Positions 7,468-16,410 of a stretch of DNA of 64,000 nt are shown one piece after another. Below the pieces are notes generated by a model that ran no database searches, was not told where the DNA came from, and was given only the letters and a program-made list of their open reading frames with translations. Position 1 is the first letter of the stretch, and every line of letters starts with the position of its first letter. The DNA is from DASUBV01 sp963725175 (GTDB lineage Bacteria > Actinomycetota > Actinomycetes > Streptosporangiales > Streptosporangiaceae). The position numbers and the translations under genes are program-made. Location: NCBI GenBank assembly GCA_963725175.1, contig CAVRXH010000006.1:992001-1056000 (forward strand), written 5' to 3'.

Positions 7468-9006
7468 ATGAGCGTCCTGGCGATTGACGCAGGCACGACG
7501 GGCGTCACTGCCCTGATCGTGGCCGCCGATGGCACGGTAGCAGGTCGCGGGTACTGCGAATTCCGCCAGTATTTCCCGCAGCCCGGCTGGGTTGAGCACC
7601 TGCCAGAGGGAATCTGGCAGGCTGCGCTTGAGGCCTGCGCGCAGGCCCTGGACACAGCCGGGCGGCCCGCCCTGGCCAGCGTCGGGATCACCAACCAGCG
7701 GGAGACCGCGGTGATCTGGGACCGGGCCACGCTGGCTGCGCCCCGGCGGGCGATCGTCTGGCAGGACCGGCGGACCGCCCGGATCTGCGGCCGGCTGCGC
7801 GAGCAGGGCCATGAGCCGCGGGTCGCCGAGCTGACCGGGCTGCGGATCGACCCCTACTTCACCGCCACCAAGCTGACCTGGCTGGCCCGCCAGGAGCCGG
7901 GGCTGTGGGCCGGGGTGCTGGACGGCTCGCTGGCCCTGGGCACCGTGGACTCCTACCTGATCGCCCGGCTCACCGGGGGCCGGCGGCACGTGACCGACGC
8001 CTCCAACGCCTCCCGGACGCTGCTGTACGACATCTCCGCCGGCCAGTGGTCGGCCGAGCTGTGCGAGCTGTTCGGGGTGCCGCCGCACGCGCTGCCCGAG
8101 ATCGCCGCCTCGACCGGGGTGACCGGGCACACCGACCCCGAGGCGTTCCTGGGCCTGGAACTGCCCATCGCCGGCATCGCCGGGGACCAGCAGGCGGCCA
8201 TGTTCGGGCAGGCCTGCTACGAGCCTGGCGCGGCCAAGTGCACCTACGGCACGGGCTCGTTCGTGCTGGCCAACACCGGGCAGCAGATCGTCAGGTCGGC
8301 CGCGGGGCTGCTGTCCACGGTGGCCTGGATGGACTCGGCGGGGACGCTCACCTACGCCCTGGAGGGTGCGGTCTTCGTGACCGGCGCGGCGATCCAGTGG
8401 CTCCGCGACGGACTCGGGCTACTGGAGAACGCGGCGCAGAGCGAGGCGCTGGCCCGCTCGGTGGACGACTCCGGCGGGGTGATCTTCGTCCCGGCGCTCA
8501 CCGGGCTTGGCGCGCCGGACTGGGACCCCGACGCGCGAGGAGCGATGTTCGGGCTGACCAGGGGCACCACCCGGGCGCACGTGATCCGGGCGACCCTGGA
8601 GGCGATCGCGTACGAGGTCCGCGACGTGGTGGACGTGATGATGGCGGAGGCTGGCCTGCCTGGGGCGGGGCTGTCCGGGGCGGGGCTGTCCGGGGCCGGC
8701 GGGCAGGCGGCCCGCGCGGCGCGGCCGCGCTCGCTGCGGGTGGACGGCGGGGCCAGCGCCAACGACCTGCTGCTGCAGATTCAGGCCGACCAGCTCCAGG
8801 TGCGGGTCGAGCGCCCGGTGATCGCCGAGACGACCGGGCTGGGCGCGGCGTTCCTGGCGGGCCTGGGCACCGGGGTCTGGGCCTCCCCCGCCGAGCTGAC
8901 GGCCACCTGGCAGCTCGGCGCGGCGTTCAGCCCCGGGCCGCGCGATGACGAGGGCTACGCCCGCTGGCGCAAGGCGATCACCCAGACGAGGGGCTGGTCG
9001 GCCTAG
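7468..9006 (+). CDS. glpK: Glycerol kinase
   Basis: This FGGY-family kinase of 512 residues contains LAIDAGTTG at the N-terminus, GITNQRET, IVWQDRRT, the GIAGDQQAAMFGQ phosphate-binding region and a C-terminal DGGASANDLLLQ motif. It converts glycerol to sn-glycerol 3-phosphate, feeding glycolysis and the phospholipid synthesis suggested by the acyltransferase next door. ATG 7468 is preferred; an in-frame GTG at 7462 is possible. No Shine-Dalgarno sequence is seen, so a leaderless or nearly leaderless mRNA is plausible. An insertion of repeated GAGLS units (DNA 8662-8700) lies just before the DGGASAND motif and is unusual for the family. A C-terminal GlpK is clear, although FGGY members for other sugars look similar. 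Confidence 0.9.
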   Translation: MSVLAIDAGTTGVTALIVAADGTVAGRGYCEFRQYFPQPGWVEHLPEGIWQAALEACAQALDTAGRPALASVGITNQRETAVIWDRATLAAPRRAIVWQDRRTARICGRLREQGHEPRVAELTGLRIDPYFTATKLTWLARQEPGLWAGVLDGSLALGTVDSYLIARLTGGRRHVTDASNASRTLLYDISAGQWSAELCELFGVPPHALPEIAASTGVTGHTDPEAFLGLELPIAGIAGDQQAAMFGQACYEPGAAKCTYGTGSFVLANTGQQIVRSAAGLLSTVAWMDSAGTLTYALEGAVFVTGAAIQWLRDGLGLLENAAQSEALARSVDDSGGVIFVPALTGLGAPDWDPDARGAMFGLTRGTTRAHVIRATLEAIAYEVRDVVDVMMAEAGLPGAGLSGAGLSGAGGQAARAARPRSLRVDGGASANDLLLQIQADQLQVRVERPVIAETTGLGAAFLAGLGTGVWASPAELTATWQLGAAFSPGPRDDEGYARWRKAITQTRGWSA

Positions 9007-9012
9007 GACGCT

Positions 9013-9909
9013 CTAGCCGGCGTCGGTGCTGCCGGGGGCCGGGGCGGTGCGGCCCTGGGCTCGGCTGTCCTCGGCGGTGCTGTCCTCGGCGGTGCCGTCC
9101 TGAGCGGTGCTGTCCTGAGCGGTGCGGTCCTGAGCGGTGCGGTCCTGAGCGGTGCTGTCCTGAGCGGTGCCGTCCTGAGCCGGGGCCGCGCCGTTGGCGG
9201 CGGGCCGGACGGCCGGGCGGGCCTTGCGCAGCGCCGGGAGGCGGGACTTGCCGCGCGGGGCGTACTCGTCGACGTACTCCTGGCCGGAGATCTTCATCAG
9301 CGCGTACATGATCTCGTCGGTGACGGCCCGCAGCACGATGCGGTCGTGCTCCATGCCGTAGTACCGGGAGAAGTCGAGCGGCGGGCCGAACCGGACGCCG
9401 GGCCGGATCCGCAGCCGGGGGGTGATCTTGCCAGGCGGCTGGAACTCGAAGCCGCCGATCATCGCCGTCGGGACTACCGGCACCCTGGCCTCAAGGGCCA
9501 GCCGGGCCACGCCCGTCTTGCCCCGGTACAGCCGCCCGTCCGGGGTCCTGGTGCCCTCCGGGTAGATGCCGAGCAGCTCGCCCTGGGCGAGCACCCGCAG
9601 GCCGGTGCGCAGCGCCCGCTCGCTGGCCTCGCCGCCGGACCTGTCCACCGGGATCTGCCCGACCCCGCTGAAGAACGCCTTGCTGGCCAGCCCCTTCAGG
9701 CCCCGGCCGGTGAAGTACTCGGACTTGGCGAGGAACACCACCTTGCGCGGCAGCGGCAGCGGCGCGAAGAAGTGGTCAGAGAAGGACAGGTGATTGCTGG
9801 CCAGGATGGCCGCGCCGGCCCGCGGCACGTTCTCCGTGCCCTCGGCCCACGGCCGGAAGATGACCCGGAGGAACGGGCCGAGTATGGCTTTGACCACCCA
9901 GTAGAACAT
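9013..9909 (-). CDS. 1-acyl-sn-glycerol-3-phosphate acyltransferase (PlsC family) with repeat tail
   Basis: The 298-residue protein carries the acyltransferase signatures H40-x4-D45 (NHLSFSD) and YPEGTR (116-121). It should transfer an acyl group to lysophosphatidate or a related acceptor at the membrane; an N-terminal hydrophobic segment (MFYWVVKAILGPFL) supports peripheral attachment. ATG 9909 is chosen because the catalytic domain starts directly after it. The C-terminal 60 residues are low-complexity repeats of TAQD/TAED plus one residue, encoded by a 15-bp tandem repeat at about 9068-9180, and are probably disordered. Its stop is 4 bases from the glpK stop, convergent. Confidence 0.88.
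   Translation of the reverse strand: MFYWVVKAILGPFLRVIFRPWAEGTENVPRAGAAILASNHLSFSDHFFAPLPLPRKVVFLAKSEYFTGRGLKGLASKAFFSGVGQIPVDRSGGEASERALRTGLRVLAQGELLGIYPEGTRTPDGRLYRGKTGVARLALEARVPVVPTAMIGGFEFQPPGKITPRLRIRPGVRFGPPLDFSRYYGMEHDRIVLRAVTDEIMYALMKISGQEYVDEYAPRGKSRLPALRKARPAVRPAANGAAPAQDGTAQDSTAQDRTAQDRTAQDSTAQDGTAEDSTAEDSRAQGRTAPAPGSTDAG
9068..9180. repeat. 15-bp coding tandem repeat in the acyltransferase tail
   Basis: About seven degenerate copies of a 15-base unit of the form GAGCGGTGCTGTCCT encode the pentapeptide T-A-[QE]-D-x. The length is a multiple of three, so copy-number changes keep the frame. Confidence 0.8.
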
Positions 9910-10076
9910 TCTCCATATGTTCCCACGCCACCCGGTGTTCGGGACATGGTCGCCGCCTCTGGGTGCGCGGATCCGCTGCGGGCGCGGGTTTCGCGGGGGC
10001 AACCGCTGCCGCCCGGCGGGCCGGCATGACACGATCAAGGGGTTACCTCGCAGCGCTGCCCGAGAGGACCACCGAC

Positions 10077-10847
10077 ATGCCGCTGATGCCCGGGGCGGAG
10101 CCGTTCAGCCATCGGGGCGGCGCCACCGGCGTGCTGCTCTGTCACGGCTTCACCGGCAGCCCGCAATCGCTGCGCCCGTGGGCGGAGTACCTGGCCGGGC
10201 AAGGCCTGAGCGTGTCGCTGCCCCGGCTGCCCGGCCACGGCACGACCTGGCAGGAGATGGCCAGGACTCGCTGGGAAGACTGGTTCGCCGAGACTGAGCG
10301 CGCCTTCGAGGACCTGCGCACCTGGTCCGAGGAGATCTTCGTGATGGGCCTCTCGATGGGCGGCTGCCTGGCGCTGCGGCTGGCCGAGCTGCACGGCCCC
10401 GCCGTGTCCGGACTTGTCCTGGTCAATCCCTCGGTCACCGCCGACACCCGGCTGTTCCTGCTCGCGCCCGCACTCAGGCTCGTCGTCCCCTCGCTGAAGG
10501 GCATCGCCAGCGACATCAAGAAAGAAGGCGCGGCGGAGGCGGGGTATGACCGGATCCCGGTCAAGGCCGCTGCTACGCTGCCAGGCTTGTGGCGCGTCAC
10601 GAGTGAGCACCTGAGCGAGGTGACCCAGCCCGTGCTCAGCTACCAGAGCACGACCGACCACGTGGTCGGCCCGGCCAGCCTGCGCGTGCTGCGCGACGGC
10701 CTGACCAGCGCGGAGCTGGAGGTTCGCGAACTGACTGACAGCTACCATGTCGCGACCCTGGACAACGACGCGCAGACCATCTTCACTGGGAGCCTGGAGT
10801 TCGTCCGGGCACACAGCCGCGTCGGGCGGGAATCAGGCAGGGAATGA
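10077..10847 (+). CDS. Alpha/beta hydrolase, carboxylesterase/monoacylglycerol lipase type
   Basis: This compact 256-residue hydrolase resembles the Est30/monoglyceride lipase group. It has an HGFTGSP oxyanion turn (residues 23-29), the nucleophile elbow GLSMGG with Ser93, Asp194 in STTDHVV and His224 in SYHVATLD. ATG 10077 is chosen because the fold begins right after it and GAGAGG lies a short way upstream; longer in-frame starts would add a non-conserved extension. The GTG of the next gene follows the stop by 4 bases, so the two are probably cotranscribed. The substrate is likely a small acyl ester, perhaps linked to the lipid enzymes nearby (inference). Confidence 0.85.
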   Translation: MPLMPGAEPFSHRGGATGVLLCHGFTGSPQSLRPWAEYLAGQGLSVSLPRLPGHGTTWQEMARTRWEDWFAETERAFEDLRTWSEEIFVMGLSMGGCLALRLAELHGPAVSGLVLVNPSVTADTRLFLLAPALRLVVPSLKGIASDIKKEGAAEAGYDRIPVKAAATLPGLWRVTSEHLSEVTQPVLSYQSTTDHVVGPASLRVLRDGLTSAELEVRELTDSYHVATLDNDAQTIFTGSLEFVRAHSRVGRESGRE

Positions 10848-10851
10848 GGCG

Positions 10852-12027
10852 GTGGGCGGCAGCGAGGGCGTAGACGGGGACGTCAGCGGCGAGGAAGCCG
10901 CCTGGCGCGATCTTGTCGCGCGCTTCGACCTGCCGGCGGAGACCGGCACCAGCCCGGCGCCCTGGCCCGCCAGGGAAAACCTCACCGAGCCCGCCGAGCG
11001 GCAGCCGCCCGAGCGGGGCGGCAGGGGCAGCCGTGACGCGCCCGACCCGCCGGAGGGCAGGAGCAAGCGGGGCACTGGTTCCGCGGGGCACGGGGGTGCA
11101 CGGGGCAGCAGGGGTTACGGGGGCGGAGCGGGGCACGGGGGTTTCTGGGACTCCCCTGGCGTATGGGATACGCCCGCCGCCGACGTGGCGGGCGGGACCG
11201 GCCAGGCGGGAGCGGACGGAGCGACCGGGGCGAGTCCCGGCGCGGCCGCCGGGCCAGCGGGCATCGGCGACTCGGCCAGCACGGCGGACGCCGCTGACCC
11301 GGCGGACGCGGGCCGCCCAGCGGAGAGAGCCAGCACAGCGGAGACGGCCAGCACAGCGGAGACGGCCAGCACAGCGGAGACGGCCAGCGCGGAAGCGACT
11401 GGTACCGCCGGTGCCGGCCCAGCGGAAGCGGGCACAGCGGAAGCAGGCACAGCCGAAGTCGGCACAGCCGAAGCGGCCGGGGCCGGAGCCGGAGCCGGAG
11501 ACGGCTGGGCCACTGGAACGGACTGGGCAGCTGGAACGGACTGGGCCGAGGGAACGGACTGGGCGCCGGACGGCGGCACGGCCGAGGACGAAGACGAAGA
11601 CGATGAGGACGGCGGGCGGTCAGGCAGCCGCCGCCGAGGGCGCGGATCACGGGGGTCACGGCACGGCAGCAGGAGCGGGAGCGGACCAGAGGGCGGGAGC
11701 TTTCCCGGCAACCGGGCCCGCATCGTCAGGCGCGCCGCGCAGGTGCCCCGCCCGGCGACACCGCCGGACGACGACGACGAGGACGACCGCTACATCCCGC
11801 CGCCACCCGAGCCCCTGCCGCACCTGGATTCGACCGCCAGGTTCGCCTGGGCCGGCCTGATCGGCGGCCCCGGCTACCTGCTGGTAGCGACGCTGGCGAA
11901 CTGGCAGATCGCTGACTGGGCGGCGCTGGTGGCGATCATGGCCTTCATCGGCGGCTTCGTCGCGCTGGTCTGGCGGATGGGCGACCGGCCGCACGACGAC
12001 GATGACAATAACGGCGCTGTCGTCTGA
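10852..12027 (+). CDS. Low-complexity protein with two C-terminal membrane segments
   Basis: The GTG at 10852 follows the hydrolase stop by 4 bases and is preceded by a purine-rich stretch, giving a protein of 391 residues. The first 60 residues (GEEAAWRDLVARFDLP) look like a short conserved region. Residues 60-300 are Gly/Ala/Thr/Glu-rich with perfect repeats (three STAETA units at 11331-11384 and GTDWA units at 11512-11565) and acidic runs. The C-terminal 75 residues hold a PPPPEPLPHLD linker and two hydrophobic helices around AGLIGGPGYLLVATLA and ALVAIMAFIGGFVALVW, ending in an Asp/Asn cluster. Similar membrane proteins accompany this hydrolase in related actinomycetes. No function can be assigned. 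Confidence 0.7.
   Translation: MGGSEGVDGDVSGEEAAWRDLVARFDLPAETGTSPAPWPARENLTEPAERQPPERGGRGSRDAPDPPEGRSKRGTGSAGHGGARGSRGYGGGAGHGGFWDSPGVWDTPAADVAGGTGQAGADGATGASPGAAAGPAGIGDSASTADAADPADAGRPAERASTAETASTAETASTAETASAEATGTAGAGPAEAGTAEAGTAEVGTAEAAGAGAGAGDGWATGTDWAAGTDWAEGTDWAPDGGTAEDEDEDDEDGGRSGSRRRGRGSRGSRHGSRSGSGPEGGSFPGNRARIVRRAAQVPRPATPPDDDDEDDRYIPPPPEPLPHLDSTARFAWAGLIGGPGYLLVATLANWQIADWAALVAIMAFIGGFVALVWRMGDRPHDDDDNNGAVV
11331..11384. repeat. Three perfect 18-bp tandem repeats within a coding region
   Basis: Three consecutive 18-base units (11331-11348, 11349-11366, 11367-11384) encode repeats of the hexapeptide STAETA. They lie in the disordered middle of the low-complexity membrane protein and preserve the reading frame. 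Confidence 0.85.
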
Positions 12028-12034
12028 GGCTCAG

Positions 12035-12114
12035 GCTGTCTAATCATCACGCTGTCTAATCATCACGGTGCCTGATCATCACGGTGCCTGAGCGCCACGG
12101 TGCCTGAGCGCCAC
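12035..12114. repeat. Five degenerate 16-bp tandem repeats
   Basis: Units of 16 bases run at 12035, 12051, 12067, 12083 and 12099, grading from GCTGTCTAATCATCAC to GGTGCCTGAGCGCCAC. They fill the gap between the convergent membrane-protein gene and glkA. They are direct repeats, not hairpins, and units 4 and 5 are identical. The spacing is too short and without spacers for CRISPR. Confidence 0.8.
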
Positions 12115-12149
12115 GCGCGTGATCGCCGGGCCGACCGCAGCCGACCCCG

Positions 12150-13097
12150 CTAGGCGGCTTCCCTGGCCAGGTCGGCGGCGCCGATCAGGCCCGCGTCCGG
12201 GCCGAGCTGCGCCAGCCTGATCTCCGCCATCGGCCGGTAACCGCGGCCGGTCAGGCCCGCCTCGAACGCCGCGCGGGCCGGGTGCAGCAGCAGGTCGCCC
12301 GCCTCGGAGACCCCGCCGCCGATGACGAAGCAGCCTGGGTCAAGGACGGCGGCCAGGTCGGCCAGGCCGGTCCCGAGCCAGTGCCCGATGTTCTCGAAGC
12401 ACTGCACGGCGACCGCGTCGCCCTCCCTCGCGGCCTGCGTGACGGCCGGGCCGTCGATGCCCTCCACCCTGCCCCCGGCGAGCTGAAGCAGCCGGACGGC
12501 GGCTCCAGGCGCCCGCCTGGCAAACTCGCGTGCCTCGGCGACCAGGGCGTTGCCGCTGACGTACTGCTCCCAGCAGCCGCGGTTCCCGCAGCCGCAGAGC
12601 CGCCCGTCTGGCACCACCCGGTAGTGCCCTGGCTCGCCCGCCGCGCCCCACTGTCCCCGGTACAGCCGGCCATCGAGCAGGAACCCGGCACCGATGCCGG
12701 TGCCGACGGCCACCAGCAGCGCGTGCTGCTGGTCCCTGGCGGCGCCGAACCTGGCCTCGGCCCAGGCGGCCGCGTTGGCGTCGTTCTCGACCACCACGGA
12801 GCGGCCAAGCCGGTTCTCGACCTGCTTCTTCACCGGCTCGTCGCGCCAGGCCAGGTTGGGCGCGAACATCATCGTGGACCTGGTCTCGTCCACGAAGCCG
12901 GCCGTCCCGATGCCGACCGCGCCGACCTCGTGGCGGCTGAGCAGTTCCGTGACGACCTCGACGATGACGGCCTCGGTGCCGGCCGGGCTGGCGGCCGGGG
13001 TGGGCCGCTTAAGCTTCTCGATGACCTTGCCCGACGGGTCCACCACGCCGGCGGCTACCTTGGTGCCGCCGACATCAACTCCGATCGCCAGGCTCAT
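12150..13097 (-). CDS. glkA: ROK-family glucokinase
   Basis: The 315-residue protein has the ROK hallmarks: VDVGGTK at 7-13, ENDANAA at 104-110, GEPGH at 154-158 and the zinc-binding cluster C168GCGNRGC175. It phosphorylates glucose and, in Streptomyces, the homologue also mediates glucose repression. ATG 13097 is preceded by AAAGGG. The start lies inside the 3' end of the DUF5304-like gene (23-base overlap), and that gene in turn overlaps the SRPBCC gene, so the three form a tightly coupled operon read leftward. Confidence 0.93.
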   Translation of the reverse strand: MSLAIGVDVGGTKVAAGVVDPSGKVIEKLKRPTPAASPAGTEAVIVEVVTELLSRHEVGAVGIGTAGFVDETRSTMMFAPNLAWRDEPVKKQVENRLGRSVVVENDANAAAWAEARFGAARDQQHALLVAVGTGIGAGFLLDGRLYRGQWGAAGEPGHYRVVPDGRLCGCGNRGCWEQYVSGNALVAEAREFARRAPGAAVRLLQLAGGRVEGIDGPAVTQAAREGDAVAVQCFENIGHWLGTGLADLAAVLDPGCFVIGGGVSEAGDLLLHPARAAFEAGLTGRGYRPMAEIRLAQLGPDAGLIGAADLAREAA

Positions 13098-14028
13098 CCG
13101 CTGCCCTTTCCGCTTCCGCTTGCTCACTCGCGGAACCGGCAGGTCGGCGGCCCGCTGCCCGGTCCGCAGGCGGCCGGTCACCGTGACTCGCCGCGGACCG
13201 TGACAGTACTCCGTCCAGTACCCCCACGGCATCCTGAACGGCGGCGCTGACCGCCTCGGACACCCCGGAGAACCGGGAGCCGCGCCCGCCAGAACCTGGC
13301 TCGCGCATCCGGCGGGCCGCCTGGCAGATCGGGCACCAGGTGCACTCGGGCGCCTCGCCGACGCCGGGCGGCGGCTCGGTGGTGGCGGTGCCCCAGACAT
13401 CGGACCGCTGTTCGCGCGAGCCGGTCAGGGTCTTGCGGACCTGGCCCTCGATCTCACGGCGCATGGTCTTCGCGCTCGACTTGATCAGCCAGCGCTGCAC
13501 GCCGGACAGCAGCTCGGTGCTGAACTGCCCCGGCCGGCGGTCCTCGCCCTGGCCGCTGGCCTCTCGGCCGACGCTCCCCCGGCCGCCTCCATCACGGCGG
13601 CTTCCATCACGGGCGGCACCGTCGCGGCTGGTCCTGGCGGCAGGCCGCCCGGCGGCCGAGCTGCGCTGGGCAGGCCGCCCGGCGGCCGAGCTGCGCTGGG
13701 CAGGCCGCCAGTCCGCGGACTGGCCAGGGCGGCCGCTGCCCGCGTCCCTGATGTTCGGGTCGGGCTGGCCCGGCTTGCGCACCAGGGGTGCCCCGGTGCC
13801 GATCGTGCCGTGCGCGTCGCGCGGCCCGGCGCCCGGCCAGCCGGTGCCAGATTCCCCGTCGGCCGGCTCCTCGCCGGACTCGCCCGCGGCCGCCGCATCG
13901 GCGGCGGGGGCGCTGGTGGCGGGGGCCCTGGTGGCGGGAGCGCTGACCGCGGCCTCCCAGACGCTCGCGGCCGCGTCGTCCGGCGCGCCCTGCGTGCGGT
14001 CCCCGGGCTCGCGGACCGGCTCAGCCAC
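13075..14028 (-). CDS. DUF5304-like conserved actinobacterial protein
   Basis: The GTG at 14028 has GGGAGG upstream and gives 317 residues. The N-terminal half is Ala/Gly/Pro/Arg-rich and contains a 30-bp tandem duplication (RPAQRSSAAG twice). The conserved part starts at about residue 165 (STELLSGVQRWLIKS), followed by a cysteine cluster CTWCPICQAARR that could bind a metal, then an Ala/Val helix (AVQDAVGVLDGVL). The combination of CPIC-type motif and position beside glucokinase matches what I remember as DUF5304 proteins; that family name needs checking. It overlaps the SRPBCC gene by 8 bases and glkA by 23. Function unknown. Confidence 0.68.
   Translation of the reverse strand: MAEPVREPGDRTQGAPDDAAASVWEAAVSAPATRAPATSAPAADAAAAGESGEEPADGESGTGWPGAGPRDAHGTIGTGAPLVRKPGQPDPNIRDAGSGRPGQSADWRPAQRSSAAGRPAQRSSAAGRPAARTSRDGAARDGSRRDGGGRGSVGREASGQGEDRRPGQFSTELLSGVQRWLIKSSAKTMRREIEGQVRKTLTGSREQRSDVWGTATTEPPPGVGEAPECTWCPICQAARRMREPGSGGRGSRFSGVSEAVSAAVQDAVGVLDGVLSRSAASHGDRPPADRAAGRRPAGSASEQAEAERAADEPGDRS
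13641..13709. repeat. 30-bp tandem duplication in the DUF5304-like gene
   Basis: Two exact 30-base copies (13641-13670, 13671-13700) and nine bases of a third encode a repeated decapeptide in the disordered N-terminal half. The frame is kept. Confidence 0.85.
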
Positions 14029-14479
14029 GGTTCCCGCCTCCCGGCATGCTCTCGGCCCGCGCGCGCAGCCCGCGCAGCGCGGTGTCGATGATCGTCTTCT
14101 CGGCCCGGCGCTTCAGCATCCCGATCATCGGTACCTTCAGCCCCACTTCCAGCTCGTAGGTCACCCGGGTACCGCCGCCGTCGGGCACCAGGCGGTAGCC
14201 GCCGGACATCTGCGAGATCATCGATCCCTGGCTGTCCAGCTCCCAGCGCACCCCGGCGTCGGCGTCCCAGTCGTAGGCGAGCACGTAGCTGTCCCTGATA
14301 ACCCCGGCATCCAGCGTGAACCGCACCCGGGCGGGCAGGCCGTCCGTCCCCGACTCGACGACCTGGGCGGAACGGACTCCGGTCGCCCAGTCCGGGTAAG
14401 CGGCGAAATCGGCGATAACGCTCATGATCGCCGGCGCTGGCGCGGCCACCGTGATGTCAGAGCTGGTCCTGTCCGCCAT
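14021..14479 (-). CDS. SRPBCC-fold protein (polyketide cyclase/dehydrase-like)
   Basis: ATG 14479 gives 152 residues that fit the START/SRPBCC helix-grip fold: an N-terminal strand (SSDITVAAPAPAIMSVIADF), YPDWATGVRSAQV, a central antiparallel sheet (RWELDSQGSMISQMSGGYRL, TRVTYELEVGL) and a long C-terminal helix. Members bind hydrophobic ligands or lipids; there is no evidence of a catalytic centre here. Homologues commonly sit upstream of glucokinase in actinomycetes. It is the first gene of the coupled trio with the DUF5304-like gene and glkA, and it diverges from fadD. Confidence 0.85.
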   Translation of the reverse strand: MADRTSSDITVAAPAPAIMSVIADFAAYPDWATGVRSAQVVESGTDGLPARVRFTLDAGVIRDSYVLAYDWDADAGVRWELDSQGSMISQMSGGYRLVPDGGGTRVTYELEVGLKVPMIGMLKRRAEKTIIDTALRGLRARAESMPGGGNRG

Positions 14480-14597
14480 GACTCGGAGCGTACCTCTCGC
14501 GACGCAACGCTCGGGCCAGCCCGCCTGGGCCTGCACGCCCGTGGCGTTGTACGGTCCTTAAAGATCCGCGTGAATGCCCGCCTGGCCAGGAGGTTAC

Positions 14598-16400
14598 GTG
14601 CGCGACTACAGCATTCCGGCGCTGGCTCAGATCGCCGACAGCGCAGGCGCGGCCGACGTCGTGTTCAGCCGGGCGGCCGCCGAGCCTGGCGCCACGATGC
14701 TGCGCCGCCGGACGGCTGAGGGAAGCTGGCAGGACGTCACGGCGGAGGTCTTCCACGCCGAGGTGACCGGACTGGCGCGCGGCCTGATCGCGGCCGGGAT
14801 CCAGCCGGGCGACCGGGTCGCGCTGATGTCGCGTACCCGGTATGAGTGGACGCTCATCGACTACGCCATCTGGACGGCGGGCGCCGCGACGGTCCCGGTC
14901 TACGAGACCTCATCGGCCGAGCAGGTCGAGTGGATCCTCAGCGACTCCGGCGCCATCGCGGTCTTCGCGGAGACGGACCGGCACGGCGAGCTGATCGGCG
15001 GTCTCAGGGACAAGCTGACGGACCTGCGCGAGATCTGGTCCGTCGAGCGGCTCGGCGAGCTATCCGGCACCGCGGCGGCGAGCGCGGTGACCGACGAGCA
15101 GATCGCCGCCAGGCGCGCCGCGCGCGGTGCCGATGACCTGGCCACCATCATCTATACCTCCGGCACCACCGGTCGGCCCAAGGGCTGCGAGCTGACTCAC
15201 CGCAACCTGCTGTCCGACGTCCGCAACGCGGTCGCCATCGCCCCGCAGCTCTTCGACGGCTCGGCGGCCACGCTGCTCTTCCTGCCGCTGGCGCACTCGT
15301 TCGCGCGGGTCATCCAGGTCGGCTGCCTGGAATCGGGCGCCGTCCTCGGGCACTGGCCAGATGCCAGCACGGTGGCCAAGGGCCTGCCCGAGTTCCGGCC
15401 CAGCTTCCTGCTGGCCGTGCCGAGGGTCTTCGAGAAGGTCTTCAACAGCGCCCAGCAGCAGGCCAGCGCGAGCGGCCTGAAGAGCGCTATCTTCCGGGCC
15501 GCCACCGACACCGCGATCGCCTGGAGCAAGGCCGGTGACGCGCAGCCGGGCGGCCCCGGCGCGGGGCTGCGGCTCCGGCATGGCCTGTTCGACCGGCTCG
15601 TGTACGGCAAGCTGCGGGCCGCCGTCGGCGGCCGGGTGCGGTACGCGGTGTCCGGCGGCGCGCCGCTCGGTGACCGGCTCGGCCACTTCTTCCGCGGCGC
15701 GGGCATCACCGTGCTCGAAGGGTACGGACTGACCGAGACCTCGGCCGCCGCCGCGGTGAACCGCCCGGACCGCAACAAGATCGGCACGGTCGGCCAGCCG
15801 CTGCCCGGCGTGAGCATGCGGATCGCCGACGACGGCGAGATCCTGATAGCCGGGGCTAACGTGTTCCCCGGCTACTGGCGGAATCCCGACGCGAGCGCCG
15901 AGGTGCTGGACAGCGACGGCTGGCTGCACACCGGCGACCTGGGCGAGCTGGACGAGGAAGGCTTCCTGCGGGTCACCGGCAGGAAGAAGGAGATCATCGT
16001 GACGGCCGGCGGCAAGAACGTCGCGCCCGCCGTGCTGGAAGACCGGCTCCGGGCGCATCCGCTGGTCAGTCAGTGCATGGTGGTCGGCGATCAGCGGCCC
16101 TACATCGCCTGCCTGGTGACCCTGGACACCGAGTCCCTGGAGCACTGGACGCAGCAGCACGGCCAGCCGGCCGGCACGCCGGTGGCCGAGCTTGCCGCCG
16201 ACGCCGAGCTGATCGCGGAGATCCAGGGGGCGGTGGACGACGCGAACAAGGCGGTGTCCCGCGCCGAGTCGATCCGCCGGTTCCGGGTGCTGACCGTGGA
16301 CTTCACCGAGGAAACCGGCTACCTGACCCCGTCGCTGAAGGTGCGCAGGTCCGTGGTGGCCAAGGACTTCGCCACCGACATCGAGGCGCTCTACAGCTAA
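14598..16400 (+). CDS. Long-chain fatty-acid--CoA ligase (FadD15-type)
   Basis: The GTG at 14598 is chosen over the ATG at 14574 because AGGAGG lies directly upstream and the protein then opens VRDYSIPAL, matching the usual MREFSxPAL start of FadD15 homologues. The 600 residues include the AMP-binding loop YTSGTTGRPKG, the GYGLTETS motif, the TGDLG segment and the C-terminal hinge GRKKEIIVTAGGKN. It adenylates long-chain fatty acids and thioesterifies them to CoA. It belongs to the conserved block with glkA and the mannosyltransferase rather than to a beta-oxidation operon. Confidence 0.92.
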   Translation: MRDYSIPALAQIADSAGAADVVFSRAAAEPGATMLRRRTAEGSWQDVTAEVFHAEVTGLARGLIAAGIQPGDRVALMSRTRYEWTLIDYAIWTAGAATVPVYETSSAEQVEWILSDSGAIAVFAETDRHGELIGGLRDKLTDLREIWSVERLGELSGTAAASAVTDEQIAARRAARGADDLATIIYTSGTTGRPKGCELTHRNLLSDVRNAVAIAPQLFDGSAATLLFLPLAHSFARVIQVGCLESGAVLGHWPDASTVAKGLPEFRPSFLLAVPRVFEKVFNSAQQQASASGLKSAIFRAATDTAIAWSKAGDAQPGGPGAGLRLRHGLFDRLVYGKLRAAVGGRVRYAVSGGAPLGDRLGHFFRGAGITVLEGYGLTETSAAAAVNRPDRNKIGTVGQPLPGVSMRIADDGEILIAGANVFPGYWRNPDASAEVLDSDGWLHTGDLGELDEEGFLRVTGRKKEIIVTAGGKNVAPAVLEDRLRAHPLVSQCMVVGDQRPYIACLVTLDTESLEHWTQQHGQPAGTPVAELAADAELIAEIQGAVDDANKAVSRAESIRRFRVLTVDFTEETGYLTPSLKVRRSVVAKDFATDIEALYS

Positions 16401-16410
16401 GCCCTGGTAC

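Noticed and set aside
12035..12114. CRISPR or attachment site
   Set aside because: The 16-bp direct repeats have no spacers, and no integrase or tRNA gene is adjacent.
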